Origin: Candidatus Igneacidithiobacillus taiwanensis | Lineage (GTDB): Bacteria; Pseudomonadota; Gammaproteobacteria; Acidithiobacillales; Acidithiobacillaceae | NCBI GenBank assembly: GCA_002341825.1 | Contig: DDOU01000046.1 | Coordinates: 1-11,325, forward strand | Length of the DNA stretch: 11,325 nt | Direction of reading: 5' to 3' | Part shown: one piece after another, positions 1 through 7,155 of the stretch | How positions within the stretch are numbered: the stretch's first letter is position 1 | How the letters are laid out: every line of letters begins with the position of its first letter | Notes under the pieces: generated by a model | Database searches by the model: none | Told to the model about the DNA's origin: nothing | Seen by the model: the letters and a program-made list of their open reading frames with translations, nothing else | Made by a program: the position numbers and the translations under genes

Positions 1-1362
1 ACCCTTTCCCTCTTCCTGCAGCTCTATGGCACTGTGGTAGTTGGCACGCAGTACAAAAAAGATACCGACCACCAGCCCGACCCCAACACCGATGAGCAGG
101 TCGGTGAACAGTACCGCGACGATGGTGATGACGAAGGGCAGAAACTGACTCCAACCCAAGTGATACATGTGCCGAAAGGTGCGCGGGTGGGCGAGTTTGA
201 AGCCGACCACGATGAGGATGGTGGCCAAAGCGGCAAGGGGAATCTGATTGAGCAGGCCGGCAAGAAAGACCGCCGCCAAAAGCAAGAAAACCCCATGTAG
301 AAAGGCCGCTGCCTTGGTCCGCGCGCCAGCGGTGATGTTGGCGCTGGAGCGCACGATTACCGCGGTTACCGGTAGCCCGCCGAGAAGACCGCTGAGGACA
401 TTGGCAATTCCCTGGCCATACAGTTCGCCGTCGAGGGGGGTACGCCGACGGAAGGGATCGAGCTTATCGGCAGCCTCGATGGAGAGCAGGCTTTCGAGAC
501 TTGCCACAATGGCGATGGTGATGCCCACGATCCACACCTGCTCTTGGCCTAAAGCCGACCAATCGGGAAATTGAAAGAGCTGGCGTAGATCCGCTATCGA
601 GTGGGTGAGGGGCAGCTGCACCAATTGCTCGCTGGTCAGGTGCAGGTTGGGTAGGAAAGCGTGAAAGAAAATGTTGAGGAAGGTACCTGCAAGCACGGCA
701 ATCAGGGGGCCGGAGAACCAAGTCTGCCGTTTTAGGCTCGGCACGGCATCCCAAAGCAGCAAAATGCCCAGACAGACAAGGCTTACCAGAAAGGCGCCCC
801 ATTCCAGGTGGCCGAGGGCACTGAAAATACCGGAAAAAGTATTTTCCGAGGGGCCGCTCTGGAATTCCTGGCTACCAAATTGCCCGAGGTCGAAGCCCAC
901 GGCGTAGGGAAATTGCTTCATGATCAGGATAATGCCGATGGCTGCCAGCATGCCCTCGATGACCGCTGAGGGGAAGAAATAGGCAATACCCCCGGCGCGT
1001 AGAGCGGCAAGTCCGATCTGGAGAGCGCCGGCAATGACCACCGCAGCCAGAAACGGCGTAAAGCCATGGAGATCCTGTATGGCGACGACAATGACGGCGG
1101 TAAGGCCGGCAGCCGGGCCGCTTACCGAAAGCGGCGATCGACTGAACAAGGGGACGACGATGCCGCCAATGATGCCGGCAAGAATCCCCGCCATCAGCGG
1201 GGCCCCGGAGGCTAGGGCGACCCCTAGACAGAGGGGGATGGCGACCAGGGCCACCACCAAGGCCGCGGGAATGTCGTAGCGCAGGTTATGCCAGGGGGAT
1301 AGATCTACCACCGAGCTGGGCACGGTTCCGCTCTTTGCACCGGACTCTTGTCTCTGACGCAT
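1..1362 (-). CDS. SulP family inorganic anion transporter (BicA-like), 3' end cut by window edge
   Basis: The frame is open from an ATG at 1362 to the window edge: 454 residues with no stop. It is a polytopic inner-membrane carrier. The hydrophilic N-terminus (about 1-28) is followed by hydrophobic segments at about 30-52, 56-73, 85-95, 103-121, 133-148, 186-203, 219-233, 276-290, 318-337, 352-370, 375-389, 405-419 and 421-438. Family signatures are the PLCLGVALASGAP stretch (43-55), SPLSVSGPAAGLTA (76-89), SLESLLSIEAADKLDP (288-303), and the GLPVTAVIVRSSAN segment (329-342). This subfamily groups with BicA-like SulP carriers that take up bicarbonate or sulfate, often next to a carbonic anhydrase; the substrate here is inferred only. 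The C-terminal cytoplasmic part, including any STAS domain, lies outside the window. A GGGAG ribosome site (1370-1374) sits 7 bp before the start. The metE terminator separates it from the upstream operon, so it needs its own promoter in 1363-1432; I see no convincing one. Confidence 0.93.
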   Translation of the reverse strand, partial: MRQRQESGAKSGTVPSSVVDLSPWHNLRYDIPAALVVALVAIPLCLGVALASGAPLMAGILAGIIGGIVVPLFSRSPLSVSGPAAGLTAVIVVAIQDLHGFTPFLAAVVIAGALQIGLAALRAGGIAYFFPSAVIEGMLAAIGIILIMKQFPYAVGFDLGQFGSQEFQSGPSENTFSGIFSALGHLEWGAFLVSLVCLGILLLWDAVPSLKRQTWFSGPLIAVLAGTFLNIFFHAFLPNLHLTSEQLVQLPLTHSIADLRQLFQFPDWSALGQEQVWIVGITIAIVASLESLLSIEAADKLDPFRRRTPLDGELYGQGIANVLSGLLGGLPVTAVIVRSSANITAGARTKAAAFLHGVFLLLAAVFLAGLLNQIPLAALATILIVVGFKLAHPRTFRHMYHLGWSQFLPFVITIVAVLFTDLLIGVGVGLVVGIFFVLRANYHSAIELQEEGKG

Positions 1363-1432
1363 CAATTCGCTCCCTTTATGAGAATAACTGAGCGATTAGA
1401 ACAGCTGATGGGCACCGAGGTTCCCCACGGCC

Positions 1433-1458
1433 AAAAAAATCCCCGCCGAAGCGGGGAT
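1433..1458 (-). terminator. Rho-independent terminator of metE
   Basis: On the minus strand, 10 bp after the metE stop, a perfect 8-bp stem (ATCCCCGC / GCGGGGAT, 1439-1458) closes a TTCG tetraloop and is followed by a run of seven T (1433-1439, the first overlapping the stem base). A UUCG loop on a GC-rich stem with a U tract is a textbook intrinsic terminator. It marks the 3' end of the methionine gene cluster and insulates sulP. Confidence 0.93.
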
Positions 1459-1467
1459 CTTGCCGGG

Positions 1468-3816
1468 TCAGGCTAGGCGTTTGCGGATTTCCTCCGTGGC
1501 CTTGACCATGTTTTCCAGGGCGGGCGTCACTTCCGCCCATTTGCGGGTTTTTAGGCCGCAATCGGGGTTGACCCAGAGCCGCTGTGCAGGTACCACCTTG
1601 GCTGCCTTTTCCATGAGCTGCACCATCTCCTCGACGCTCGGCACACGCGGCGAGTGGATGTCGTAGACCCCCGGCCCAATTTCGTTGGGGTAGTTGAAGG
1701 TGGCAAAGGCGTCGAGCAATTCCATCTGCGAGCGCGAGGTCTCGATGGTAATGACGTCGGCGTCCATGGCAGCAATGGCCGGCAGGATGTCGTTGAACTC
1801 CGAGTAGCACATATGGGTGTGGATCTGCACGTCGTCGGGAGCGATCTGCGCCGAGATGCGGAAAGCGCGGGAGGCCCAGGCCAAGTAGTTGTCCCAGTCC
1901 TTGCGCTTGAGGGGCAGACCTTCCCGATAGGCCGGCTCATCGATCTGGATGATGCCGATACCGGCGTCGATCAGGTCTTGCACTTCGTCGCGGATAGCTA
2001 GGGCGATCTGCAAGGCGGTCTGCTCCCGCGGCTGGTCGTCGCGAACGAAGGACCATTGCAAGATGGTGACCGGACCGGTGAGCATGCCCTTCATCGGCTT
2101 GCTGGTCAGGGACTGGGCGTACTTGGCCCACTCGACGGTCATCGGATGCGGGCGGGAAACGTCGCCGAAGATGAGGGGCGGCTTCACGTAGCGGGAGCCA
2201 TAGCTCTGCACCCAGCCGTGGCGAGTGAAGGCAAAACCGGCAAGCTGTTCGCCAAAATATTCCACCATATCGTTACGCTCGGGCTCGCCATGTACCGGCA
2301 CGTCGAGGCCCAAGCGCTCCTGCTCGCGCACTACCAAGGCGACCTCGGCCTCCATGGCCTTACGGTAGTCGGCGTCGGAGAGCTCGCCCTTACGGTGCGC
2401 CAGGCGCGCCTTGCGGATTTCCGGGGTCTGCGGAAAGCTGCCAATGGTCGTGGTGGGGAAGGGGGGGAGCCGGAAGCGCGCAGCCTGCGCCTTGGCCCGC
2501 ACGGGATAGGGGCTACCGCGCTGGCCGTCATCCTTGCCTAGGGCTTGCAGGCGTGCTTGCACCGCGGCGTTGTGAATGCGCGGCGAGGTCTTGCGCGAGG
2601 CAACGGCTTGGCGCGCTGCCGCCAGTTCCGCAGCCACTGCGGCTTCGCCCTGGTTGATGGCGCGGGCGAGGATCTGCAGTTCGTCGAGCTTCTGCACTGC
2701 AAAGGCCAGCCAAGACTTGAGTTCGTCGTCCAGCTCCGTCTCCTGGGCGAGGTCGACGGGGCTGTGCATCAGGCTGCAGGAAGGGGCAATCCACAGGCGG
2801 TCGCCCAAGGCCTGCACTGCCGGTGCCAGGGTCGCTAGCGCCTGGTCGAGGTCGGCGCGCCAAACGTTTCGACCGTCGATGACGCCTAGAGAGAGGATCT
2901 TGTCTTGGGGGTACCCGTTCAGGAAGACATCGCGCTGGGCGGGGGCACGGCGCAGGTCGAGGTGCAGGCCGGCCACCGGCAGGGCCTTGAGGCGCGCCGC
3001 ATGTTCGGCAACCGACTCGAAGTAAGTGGCAAGCAGAATCTTGGGGCTCGGCCCCTGGGCGAGTTGGGCATAGGCTTGGTCGAGGGCTGTTAGCCATTCC
3101 TGGGGCAGATCGAGAACCAAGGCGGGCTCATCGATCTGTACCCACTCGACGCCAGCAGCTGCCAGGCGGGCAAGAATCTCGGCATAGACGGGCAGCAGCT
3201 TGGGAAGTAACTGCAAGCGGTCGAAGCCGTCGTGACGGGCGCTTTCGCCATGCCCGGCGCAGCCCTCGTGATGGCGGTGTCCAGCCTCGCCGCTGGCTGC
3301 CTGGGCATCTTTTTCTTTGCCCAGCCACAGATAGGTAAGGGGTCCAACGAGTACCGGCTTGGCGTTCAGGCCCAAGGCTTGCGCCTCGCGCACCTGCTCG
3401 AAGATCCGCTCGCTGCTCAAAAAGAAGTCCATGTCGGCATGGAATTCGGGGACGATGTAGTGATAGTTGGTATCGAACCACTTGGTCATTTCCATGGCGG
3501 GCTGCGTCTTGGAGCCACGCGCCATGGCAAAAAATGTGTCGAGGTCGACCTGCTTGCCACGAAAACCGTAGCGCGGCGGCACGGCACCGAGGGTGCAGCT
3601 CATGTCGAGCATTTGGTCGTAGAAAGTGAAGTCGCCCACGGGTACGAGTTCGACGCCGCAGGTCTGCTGGATGCGCCAATGACGCTCACGCAGCTGCGCG
3701 CCGCGTGCCTCGAGTTCGGCGGCGTCGATTTCGCCCGACCAGTAGGCCTCGGTTGCCTTCTTCAGCTCGCGTTTGTGGCCAATGCGGGGAAAACCAAGAT
3801 TGTGCATCCGGGTCAT
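1468..3816 (-). CDS. metE: Cobalamin-independent methionine synthase MetE
   Basis: This cytoplasmic zinc enzyme transfers the methyl group of 5-methyltetrahydropteroyl-polyglutamate to homocysteine, giving methionine. The 782-residue protein has the N-terminal half (HNLGFPRIG at 5-13, [13 protein letters not shown] at 225-237) and the catalytic C-terminal half beginning near [19 protein letters not shown]. Zinc ligands are visible as H668 and C670 (in HTHMCY), E692 (in TIETSR) and C753 (in NPDCGL). Their spacings of 2, 22 and 61 residues equal those of the E. coli enzyme (641, 643, 665, 726). The start ATG has a GAGGAG ribosome site (3824-3829) 7 bp upstream. Unusual is an insertion of about 26 residues (roughly 170-197) rich in His with one Cys, where the E. 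coli protein runs directly from LGKVKG to FDRLSLL. It is the last gene of the minus-strand methionine block and ends at a strong terminator. Identity is secure; the role of the insertion is unknown. Confidence 0.98.
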   Translation of the reverse strand: MTRMHNLGFPRIGHKRELKKATEAYWSGEIDAAELEARGAQLRERHWRIQQTCGVELVPVGDFTFYDQMLDMSCTLGAVPPRYGFRGKQVDLDTFFAMARGSKTQPAMEMTKWFDTNYHYIVPEFHADMDFFLSSERIFEQVREAQALGLNAKPVLVGPLTYLWLGKEKDAQAASGEAGHRHHEGCAGHGESARHDGFDRLQLLPKLLPVYAEILARLAAAGVEWVQIDEPALVLDLPQEWLTALDQAYAQLAQGPSPKILLATYFESVAEHAARLKALPVAGLHLDLRRAPAQRDVFLNGYPQDKILSLGVIDGRNVWRADLDQALATLAPAVQALGDRLWIAPSCSLMHSPVDLAQETELDDELKSWLAFAVQKLDELQILARAINQGEAAVAAELAAARQAVASRKTSPRIHNAAVQARLQALGKDDGQRGSPYPVRAKAQAARFRLPPFPTTTIGSFPQTPEIRKARLAHRKGELSDADYRKAMEAEVALVVREQERLGLDVPVHGEPERNDMVEYFGEQLAGFAFTRHGWVQSYGSRYVKPPLIFGDVSRPHPMTVEWAKYAQSLTSKPMKGMLTGPVTILQWSFVRDDQPREQTALQIALAIRDEVQDLIDAGIGIIQIDEPAYREGLPLKRKDWDNYLAWASRAFRISAQIAPDDVQIHTHMCYSEFNDILPAIAAMDADVITIETSRSQMELLDAFATFNYPNEIGPGVYDIHSPRVPSVEEMVQLMEKAAKVVPAQRLWVNPDCGLKTRKWAEVTPALENMVKATEEIRKRLA

Positions 3817-3919
3817 AGCGTCACTCCTCTGGAAAAATTGCCGCCATGATGCCGCGCCCGAGGACCGGGCTCAAGCGGAAAATTGTACGAAGGGGAATGA
3901 ATCCCCTTCATGCCGCCCC
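3817..3919 (-). promoter_or_regulatory. metE upstream region (ribosome site, possible promoter)
   Basis: This 103-bp gap is the only sizeable break in the metX-to-metE block, so metE may have its own promoter. A TACAAT (-10-like) lies at 3882-3887 on the minus strand, but the hexamer 17 bp upstream (TGAAGG) is a poor -35. A small hairpin GCCCG-gtcct-CGGGC lies at 3856-3870 and a strong GAGGAG ribosome site at 3824-3829. The leader is too short for a SAM-I riboswitch and shows none of its conserved core. MetR-type control cannot be judged by eye. Confidence 0.3.
3890..3908 (-). terminator. Hairpin after ubiE, possible weak terminator
   Basis: Twelve bases after the ubiE stop, a perfect 7-bp stem AAGGGGA / TCCCCTT with a 5-nt loop is followed on the minus strand by CGTACAATTTT. 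There is no uninterrupted T tract, so it would be at best a partial terminator or an mRNA-stabilising hairpin between ubiE and metE. The stem is seen directly; the function is inferred. Confidence 0.4.
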
Positions 3920-4693
3920 TCAGTCGAGGCGAAAGCCACGGTGGATGGCGACGATGCCACCGGAGAGATTGTGTACGTCGACGCGGGCAAAACCGGCGTC
4001 TTCCATCATCATGCGAAAGGTTTCTTGGTCGGGAAAACGGCGGATGGATTCCACCAGATATTGGTAGCTGTCGCGATCCTTGGCGACGATTTCGCCAATC
4101 TTGGGCAGCAGATTGAAGGAGTAGAGATCGTAGATCTGCTGCAGTCCCGGCCAGCGGGGATGGGAAAATTCGAGGATGAGGGCGCGGCCACCGATTTTTA
4201 GGACGCGGTAGATTTCGGCGAGGGCGCGCTCGGGATGCGTCATGTTGCGGATGCCGAAGGCGAGGGTGACCAAGTCGAATTGCTGGTCGGCAAAGGGGAG
4301 TGCTTCGGCATTCGCCTCGACAAATTCGACCCCGCTGAGAATACCCTTGTCGGCCAGCCGTTTTTCGCCAACGGCAAGCATTTCGGGATTGATGTCGGAA
4401 ACTACGATGCTGCCGCCGGGCTGTAAGCGCTTGTGAAGAAGGATGGCGAGGTCGCCGGTGCCGCCAGCGAGGTCCAGGGCCCGCTCTCCGCGCCGCGGCC
4501 GCGCCAAGTCGACGGTGTAACGTTTCCACAGGCGATGCACGCCGAGGGACATGAGATCGTTCATCAGGTCGTAGCGGCTGGCAACACTGCTGAATACCCC
4601 GCGGACCAATTTTTCTTTTTCCGCCTCAGGAACCTCCTGATAGCCGAAATGAGTGGTGCTGACTTCGCCTTCGGGCAGCTCGTGTTCTGTCAT
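3920..4693 (-). CDS. ubiE: Ubiquinone/menaquinone biosynthesis C-methyltransferase UbiE
   Basis: UbiE is a SAM-dependent methyltransferase that adds the ring C-methyl group in ubiquinone (and menaquinone) synthesis, acting at the inner face of the membrane. The 257-residue length is typical. Signatures: THFGYQEV near the N-terminus (14-21), FSSVASRYDLMNDLMSLGVH (34-53), SAM motif I LDLAGGTGDLA (73-83), LAFGIRNMTHPERALAEIYR (144-163), LILEFSHP (172-179), and the C-terminal block PKIGEIVAKDRDSYQYLVES (197-216) with SGGIVAIHRG (244-253). All are diagnostic of the UbiE/COQ5 family. GGAGG lies 5 bp before the ATG. It begins 11 bp after the gst gene and is very probably co-transcribed with it, which supports a housekeeping respiratory role beside the methionine genes. 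Both pathways consume or generate SAM-linked methyl groups, but a functional link is only a guess. Confidence 0.98.
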   Translation of the reverse strand: MTEHELPEGEVSTTHFGYQEVPEAEKEKLVRGVFSSVASRYDLMNDLMSLGVHRLWKRYTVDLARPRRGERALDLAGGTGDLAILLHKRLQPGGSIVVSDINPEMLAVGEKRLADKGILSGVEFVEANAEALPFADQQFDLVTLAFGIRNMTHPERALAEIYRVLKIGGRALILEFSHPRWPGLQQIYDLYSFNLLPKIGEIVAKDRDSYQYLVESIRRFPDQETFRMMMEDAGFARVDVHNLSGGIVAIHRGFRLD

Positions 4694-4704
4694 CCCTTCC
4701 TCCG

Positions 4705-5361
4705 TTACATTGATCGCAGCAACAAACTGCCCTTTTCACTCAGATAGGCGCGCAGCAGATCGGCAAAGTCTGCGCGCACAGAACCGGCCACTTCCGGTAA
4801 TTCCATGAGCTGGGCGGTCCACAGCCGTAGTTTGCCGAGACTCTCCCAGCGCGGCAATGGCCGCAGGCTGTGCAGAATTTCCATGCGCATGAATAGTGGC
4901 GCCAAGGCTGCGTCGACCAGACTGAAAGATTCTCCAGCAAAGAAGGGGCCGTCCCCCATGGCGGCTTCCAGGCGCTCGAGCTTGTCGCAGAGTTGGCGAT
5001 GGGCGGCAATGAAGCGCTCCTCGCTCTGCGCCACCATCAGCTGAAACTGGTCGCCCAGGGCATCGCTGCCGAGGGCAATCCAGGCGCGATGCTGCGCGCG
5101 CGTGAGGGGATCGCTGGGGTGCAGCGGCGGCGGCAGGATCTCATCCAGGTATTCGTTGATGACCTGCGATTCGAAGAGCACCGTGTCTCGATCGATGCGC
5201 AGGCAGGGAACCTTGCCCAAAGGGGAAATCTCGAGAAACCAGTCGGGCTTGTGGGCGAGATCGATAGGCGTGAGGGTAAACGGTACTTCCTTGTGCAACA
5301 GCGTAATGACCGAACGCTGCACGTAAGGGCAGAGGGGGGAGCTGATCAGTTCCAGGTTCAT
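4705..5361 (-). CDS. Glutathione S-transferase-like protein (Cys-type, SspA/omega-like)
   Basis: The 218-residue cytoplasmic protein has a thioredoxin-fold N-terminal domain: strand MNLELIS, then SPLCPYVQRS with a likely catalytic Cys11, cis-proline P52 in LGKVPCL, and the glutathione gamma-glutamyl-binding E64-S65 in LFESQVINEYLDE. A helical C-terminal domain follows, with the N-capping SLVDAALAPLF box (147-157). A CPYV site rather than Tyr/Ser suggests thiol-transfer, dehydroascorbate-reductase or SspA-like activity rather than classical conjugation. The substrate cannot be told. I chose the ATG at 5361 over the upstream ATG at 5391. It overlaps the metW stop as ATGA, has a GGAGGAG ribosome site 5 bp upstream, and gives the normal GST N-terminus; the longer form would add ten unlikely residues. 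The overlap with metW indicates translational coupling. Confidence 0.88.
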   Translation of the reverse strand: MNLELISSPLCPYVQRSVITLLHKEVPFTLTPIDLAHKPDWFLEISPLGKVPCLRIDRDTVLFESQVINEYLDEILPPPLHPSDPLTRAQHRAWIALGSDALGDQFQLMVAQSEERFIAAHRQLCDKLERLEAAMGDGPFFAGESFSLVDAALAPLFMRMEILHSLRPLPRWESLGKLRLWTAQLMELPEVAGSVRADFADLLRAYLSEKGSLLLRSM

Positions 5362-5981
5362 TTCTTCTCCTCCGGCTGGCGTAGCGCACATCGATACAGG
5401 GCTACCTCACCCAAGAGGTTGGGCCAGACGCGGTTGGCAGCGGTGTTCCGCCGACGGTCGTCGAGTACCCGCCGCTCGAGAACCGCAATCTGGTTGTCGT
5501 GGCAGAGGGCATCGAAATCGTCGATGGTGCACAGGTGAATGTTGGGCGTATCGTACCATGAATGGGGCAGTACGTCCGTCATCGGCATCCGCCCCGTCAC
5601 CCCCAATTGCCAGCGTGCCCGCCAGTGCCCCATGTTGGGAAAGGTGACGATGCCCTCGCGACCCACCCGCAGCATCTCGAGCAAGAGTTCGCGGGGGTAA
5701 TAGACGGCCTGCAGGGTCAGGGAGAGCACGACGGTATCGACACTGTTGTCGGCAAATTGGCGCAGACCCTGATCGAGATCTTGCTGCAAAACCGGGAGGC
5801 CGCGCCGAATGGCAGCCGCCAGGCGATCGTCATCGACCTCGATGCCATAACCCTGCACCTGTTTTTCGCGGCGCAGATAATCGAGTAACTCGCCCTCGCC
5901 GCAGCCAAGGTCGAGTACTCGGCTGCCGGGACGAATCCAGTCGGCAATGATTTGCAGGTCGGGACGCAGAGGCTGGCTCAT
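5358..5981 (-). CDS. metW: Methionine biosynthesis protein MetW
   Basis: The 207-residue protein is a Rossmann-fold methyltransferase-like member of the MetW family, almost always encoded just after metX. SAM motif I is [11 protein letters not shown] (22-32), the acidic end of strand 2 is GIEVDD (46-51), and family-specific blocks are [11 protein letters not shown] (86-96), [13 protein letters not shown] (112-124) and [19 protein letters not shown] (138-156). It is known to support MetX-dependent homoserine acylation, probably as a complex partner; a methyl acceptor has not been established in the family to my knowledge. Its start overlaps the metX stop (ATGA) and its stop overlaps the gst start (ATGA). 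It is therefore the middle of a tightly coupled trio. GAGGAG lies 8 bp before the start. Confidence 0.96.
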   Translation of the reverse strand: MSQPLRPDLQIIADWIRPGSRVLDLGCGEGELLDYLRREKQVQGYGIEVDDDRLAAAIRRGLPVLQQDLDQGLRQFADNSVDTVVLSLTLQAVYYPRELLLEMLRVGREGIVTFPNMGHWRARWQLGVTGRMPMTDVLPHSWYDTPNIHLCTIDDFDALCHDNQIAVLERRVLDDRRRNTAANRVWPNLLGEVALYRCALRQPEEKK

Positions 5982-7129
5982 AGTCCTTGCTCCTCGGCAA
6001 TGCGCTCGAAGTGGGCGCGCATGATCCGATGGTACTGCGGTATGGGCAGCAGGAAGGAGTCATGCCCGTGCTGTGCCTCGATTTCCGCATAGCTGACCGC
6101 CGCACCGGCGCGGAAAAGGGCCTGGACGATTTCCCGGGAGCGCTCCGGGGCAAAGCGCCAGTCGCTGCTAAAGGAGGCTACGAGGAAGCGCGCTTGCACT
6201 TGCGCGAAGGTGGCGGCAAGGTCGCCGCCATGGGCCGCCGCCGGGTCGAAGTAATCGAGAGCCTTGGTAATGAAGAGATAGCTGTTGGCGTCGAAATGCT
6301 CGACAAAGCGCTGGCCTTGATAGCGTAGGTAGCTCTCGACTTCGAAGTCGATGTCAAAACCGTAGGAAAGCTGCTTGCCACCCCGGGTTTCGCGGCCGAA
6401 TTTCTTGCCCATGGCATCGTCCGAAAGATAGGTGATGTGTCCGATCATCCGCGCCAAGGCAAGGCCGTGTTTGGGTTTGGTTCCGGCCTGGTAGTAGCGG
6501 CCGCCGTGAAAGTCGGGATCGCTCATGATCGCTTGCCGGCAAACTTCGTTAAAGCCGATGTTTTGGGCGCTGAGCTTGGGGGCGGCAGCAATGACCACGG
6601 CATGGCGCAGGCGCTCGGGAAAGTCGATGGCCCATTGCAAGACTTGCATGCCGCCCAGGCTGCCGCCAACGATGGCGGCCCACTGTGCGATGCCCAAGTG
6701 GTCGCTGAGAACTGCTTGCGTGCGCACCCAGTCGGCTACGGTAACCATGGGAAAATCGAGCCCCCAAGGCTCCCCAGTGGCCGGGTTGATGCTGGCGGGG
6801 CCGGTGGAGCCTTTGCAGGAGCCCAAAAAATTGCTGCAGACCACAAAGAAGCGGCGGGTATCGATGGGTTTGCCCGGCCCAATCATGTTGTCCCACCAGC
6901 CCGGCTTGCGGTCTTCGGCGCTGTGGTAGCCGGCCGCGTGGTGATCACCGGATAGGGCATGGCAGAGCAGAACCGCATTGCTGCGCGCGGCATTCAGCTC
7001 GCCGTAGCACTCGTAGCGCAGGTTGTAACCGGGCAGGGACTGGCCGCAGGCCAGCGTCAACGCTTCGCGGACTTCGAGATCGTGATAGGAGACAATGCCG
7101 ACGGAGTCTGCGGGAATCTTCTCGACCAT
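5978..7129 (-). CDS. metX: Homoserine O-acyltransferase MetX (succinyl- or acetyl-)
   Basis: MetX is a cytoplasmic alpha/beta-hydrolase that acylates the hydroxyl of homoserine, the first committed step to methionine. The 383 residues include the nucleophile elbow GGSLGGMQ with S157, the acid D323 (in SSDWRFAP) and H356 (in HGHDSFLL), with the family's 33-residue Asp-His spacing. Other signatures are [14 protein letters not shown] (54-67), the [15 protein letters not shown] loop (77-91) and [14 protein letters not shown] (98-111). Although the family is often named acetyltransferase, many proteobacterial MetX paired with MetW use succinyl-CoA, so O-succinyltransferase is the likelier activity here; this is inference. 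The start at 7129 gives the standard [14 protein letters not shown]-terminus and has GGGAG close upstream. The stop overlaps the metW start. A sulfhydrylase or MetB/MetC for the next step is not in the window. Confidence 0.97.
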   Translation of the reverse strand: MVEKIPADSVGIVSYHDLEVREALTLACGQSLPGYNLRYECYGELNAARSNAVLLCHALSGDHHAAGYHSAEDRKPGWWDNMIGPGKPIDTRRFFVVCSNFLGSCKGSTGPASINPATGEPWGLDFPMVTVADWVRTQAVLSDHLGIAQWAAIVGGSLGGMQVLQWAIDFPERLRHAVVIAAAPKLSAQNIGFNEVCRQAIMSDPDFHGGRYYQAGTKPKHGLALARMIGHITYLSDDAMGKKFGRETRGGKQLSYGFDIDFEVESYLRYQGQRFVEHFDANSYLFITKALDYFDPAAAHGGDLAATFAQVQARFLVASFSSDWRFAPERSREIVQALFRAGAAVSYAEIEAQHGHDSFLLPIPQYHRIMRAHFERIAEEQGL

Positions 7130-7155
7130 GGGCTCCCTGGTGCCAGAGAAAGGCG

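Noticed and set aside
464..802. 112-codon minus-strand ORF within the SulP region
   Set aside because: It is out of frame with the continuous 454-codon SulP frame on the same strand, which carries all family motifs.
3232..3849. 205-codon plus-strand ORF antisense to the metE 5' region
   Set aside because: It is a shadow frame; metE on the minus strand has full family conservation and zinc ligands.
3817..3919. SAM riboswitch or other methionine-sensing leader before metE
   Set aside because: The gap is only 103 bp and contains two small simple hairpins, with no SAM-I or SAM-II-like core that I can recognise.
5362..5391. Ten-residue N-terminal extension of the GST-like protein (ATG at 5391)
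   Set aside because: The ATG at 5361 has the ribosome site, the ATGA coupling with metW and the normal start of the thioredoxin fold.
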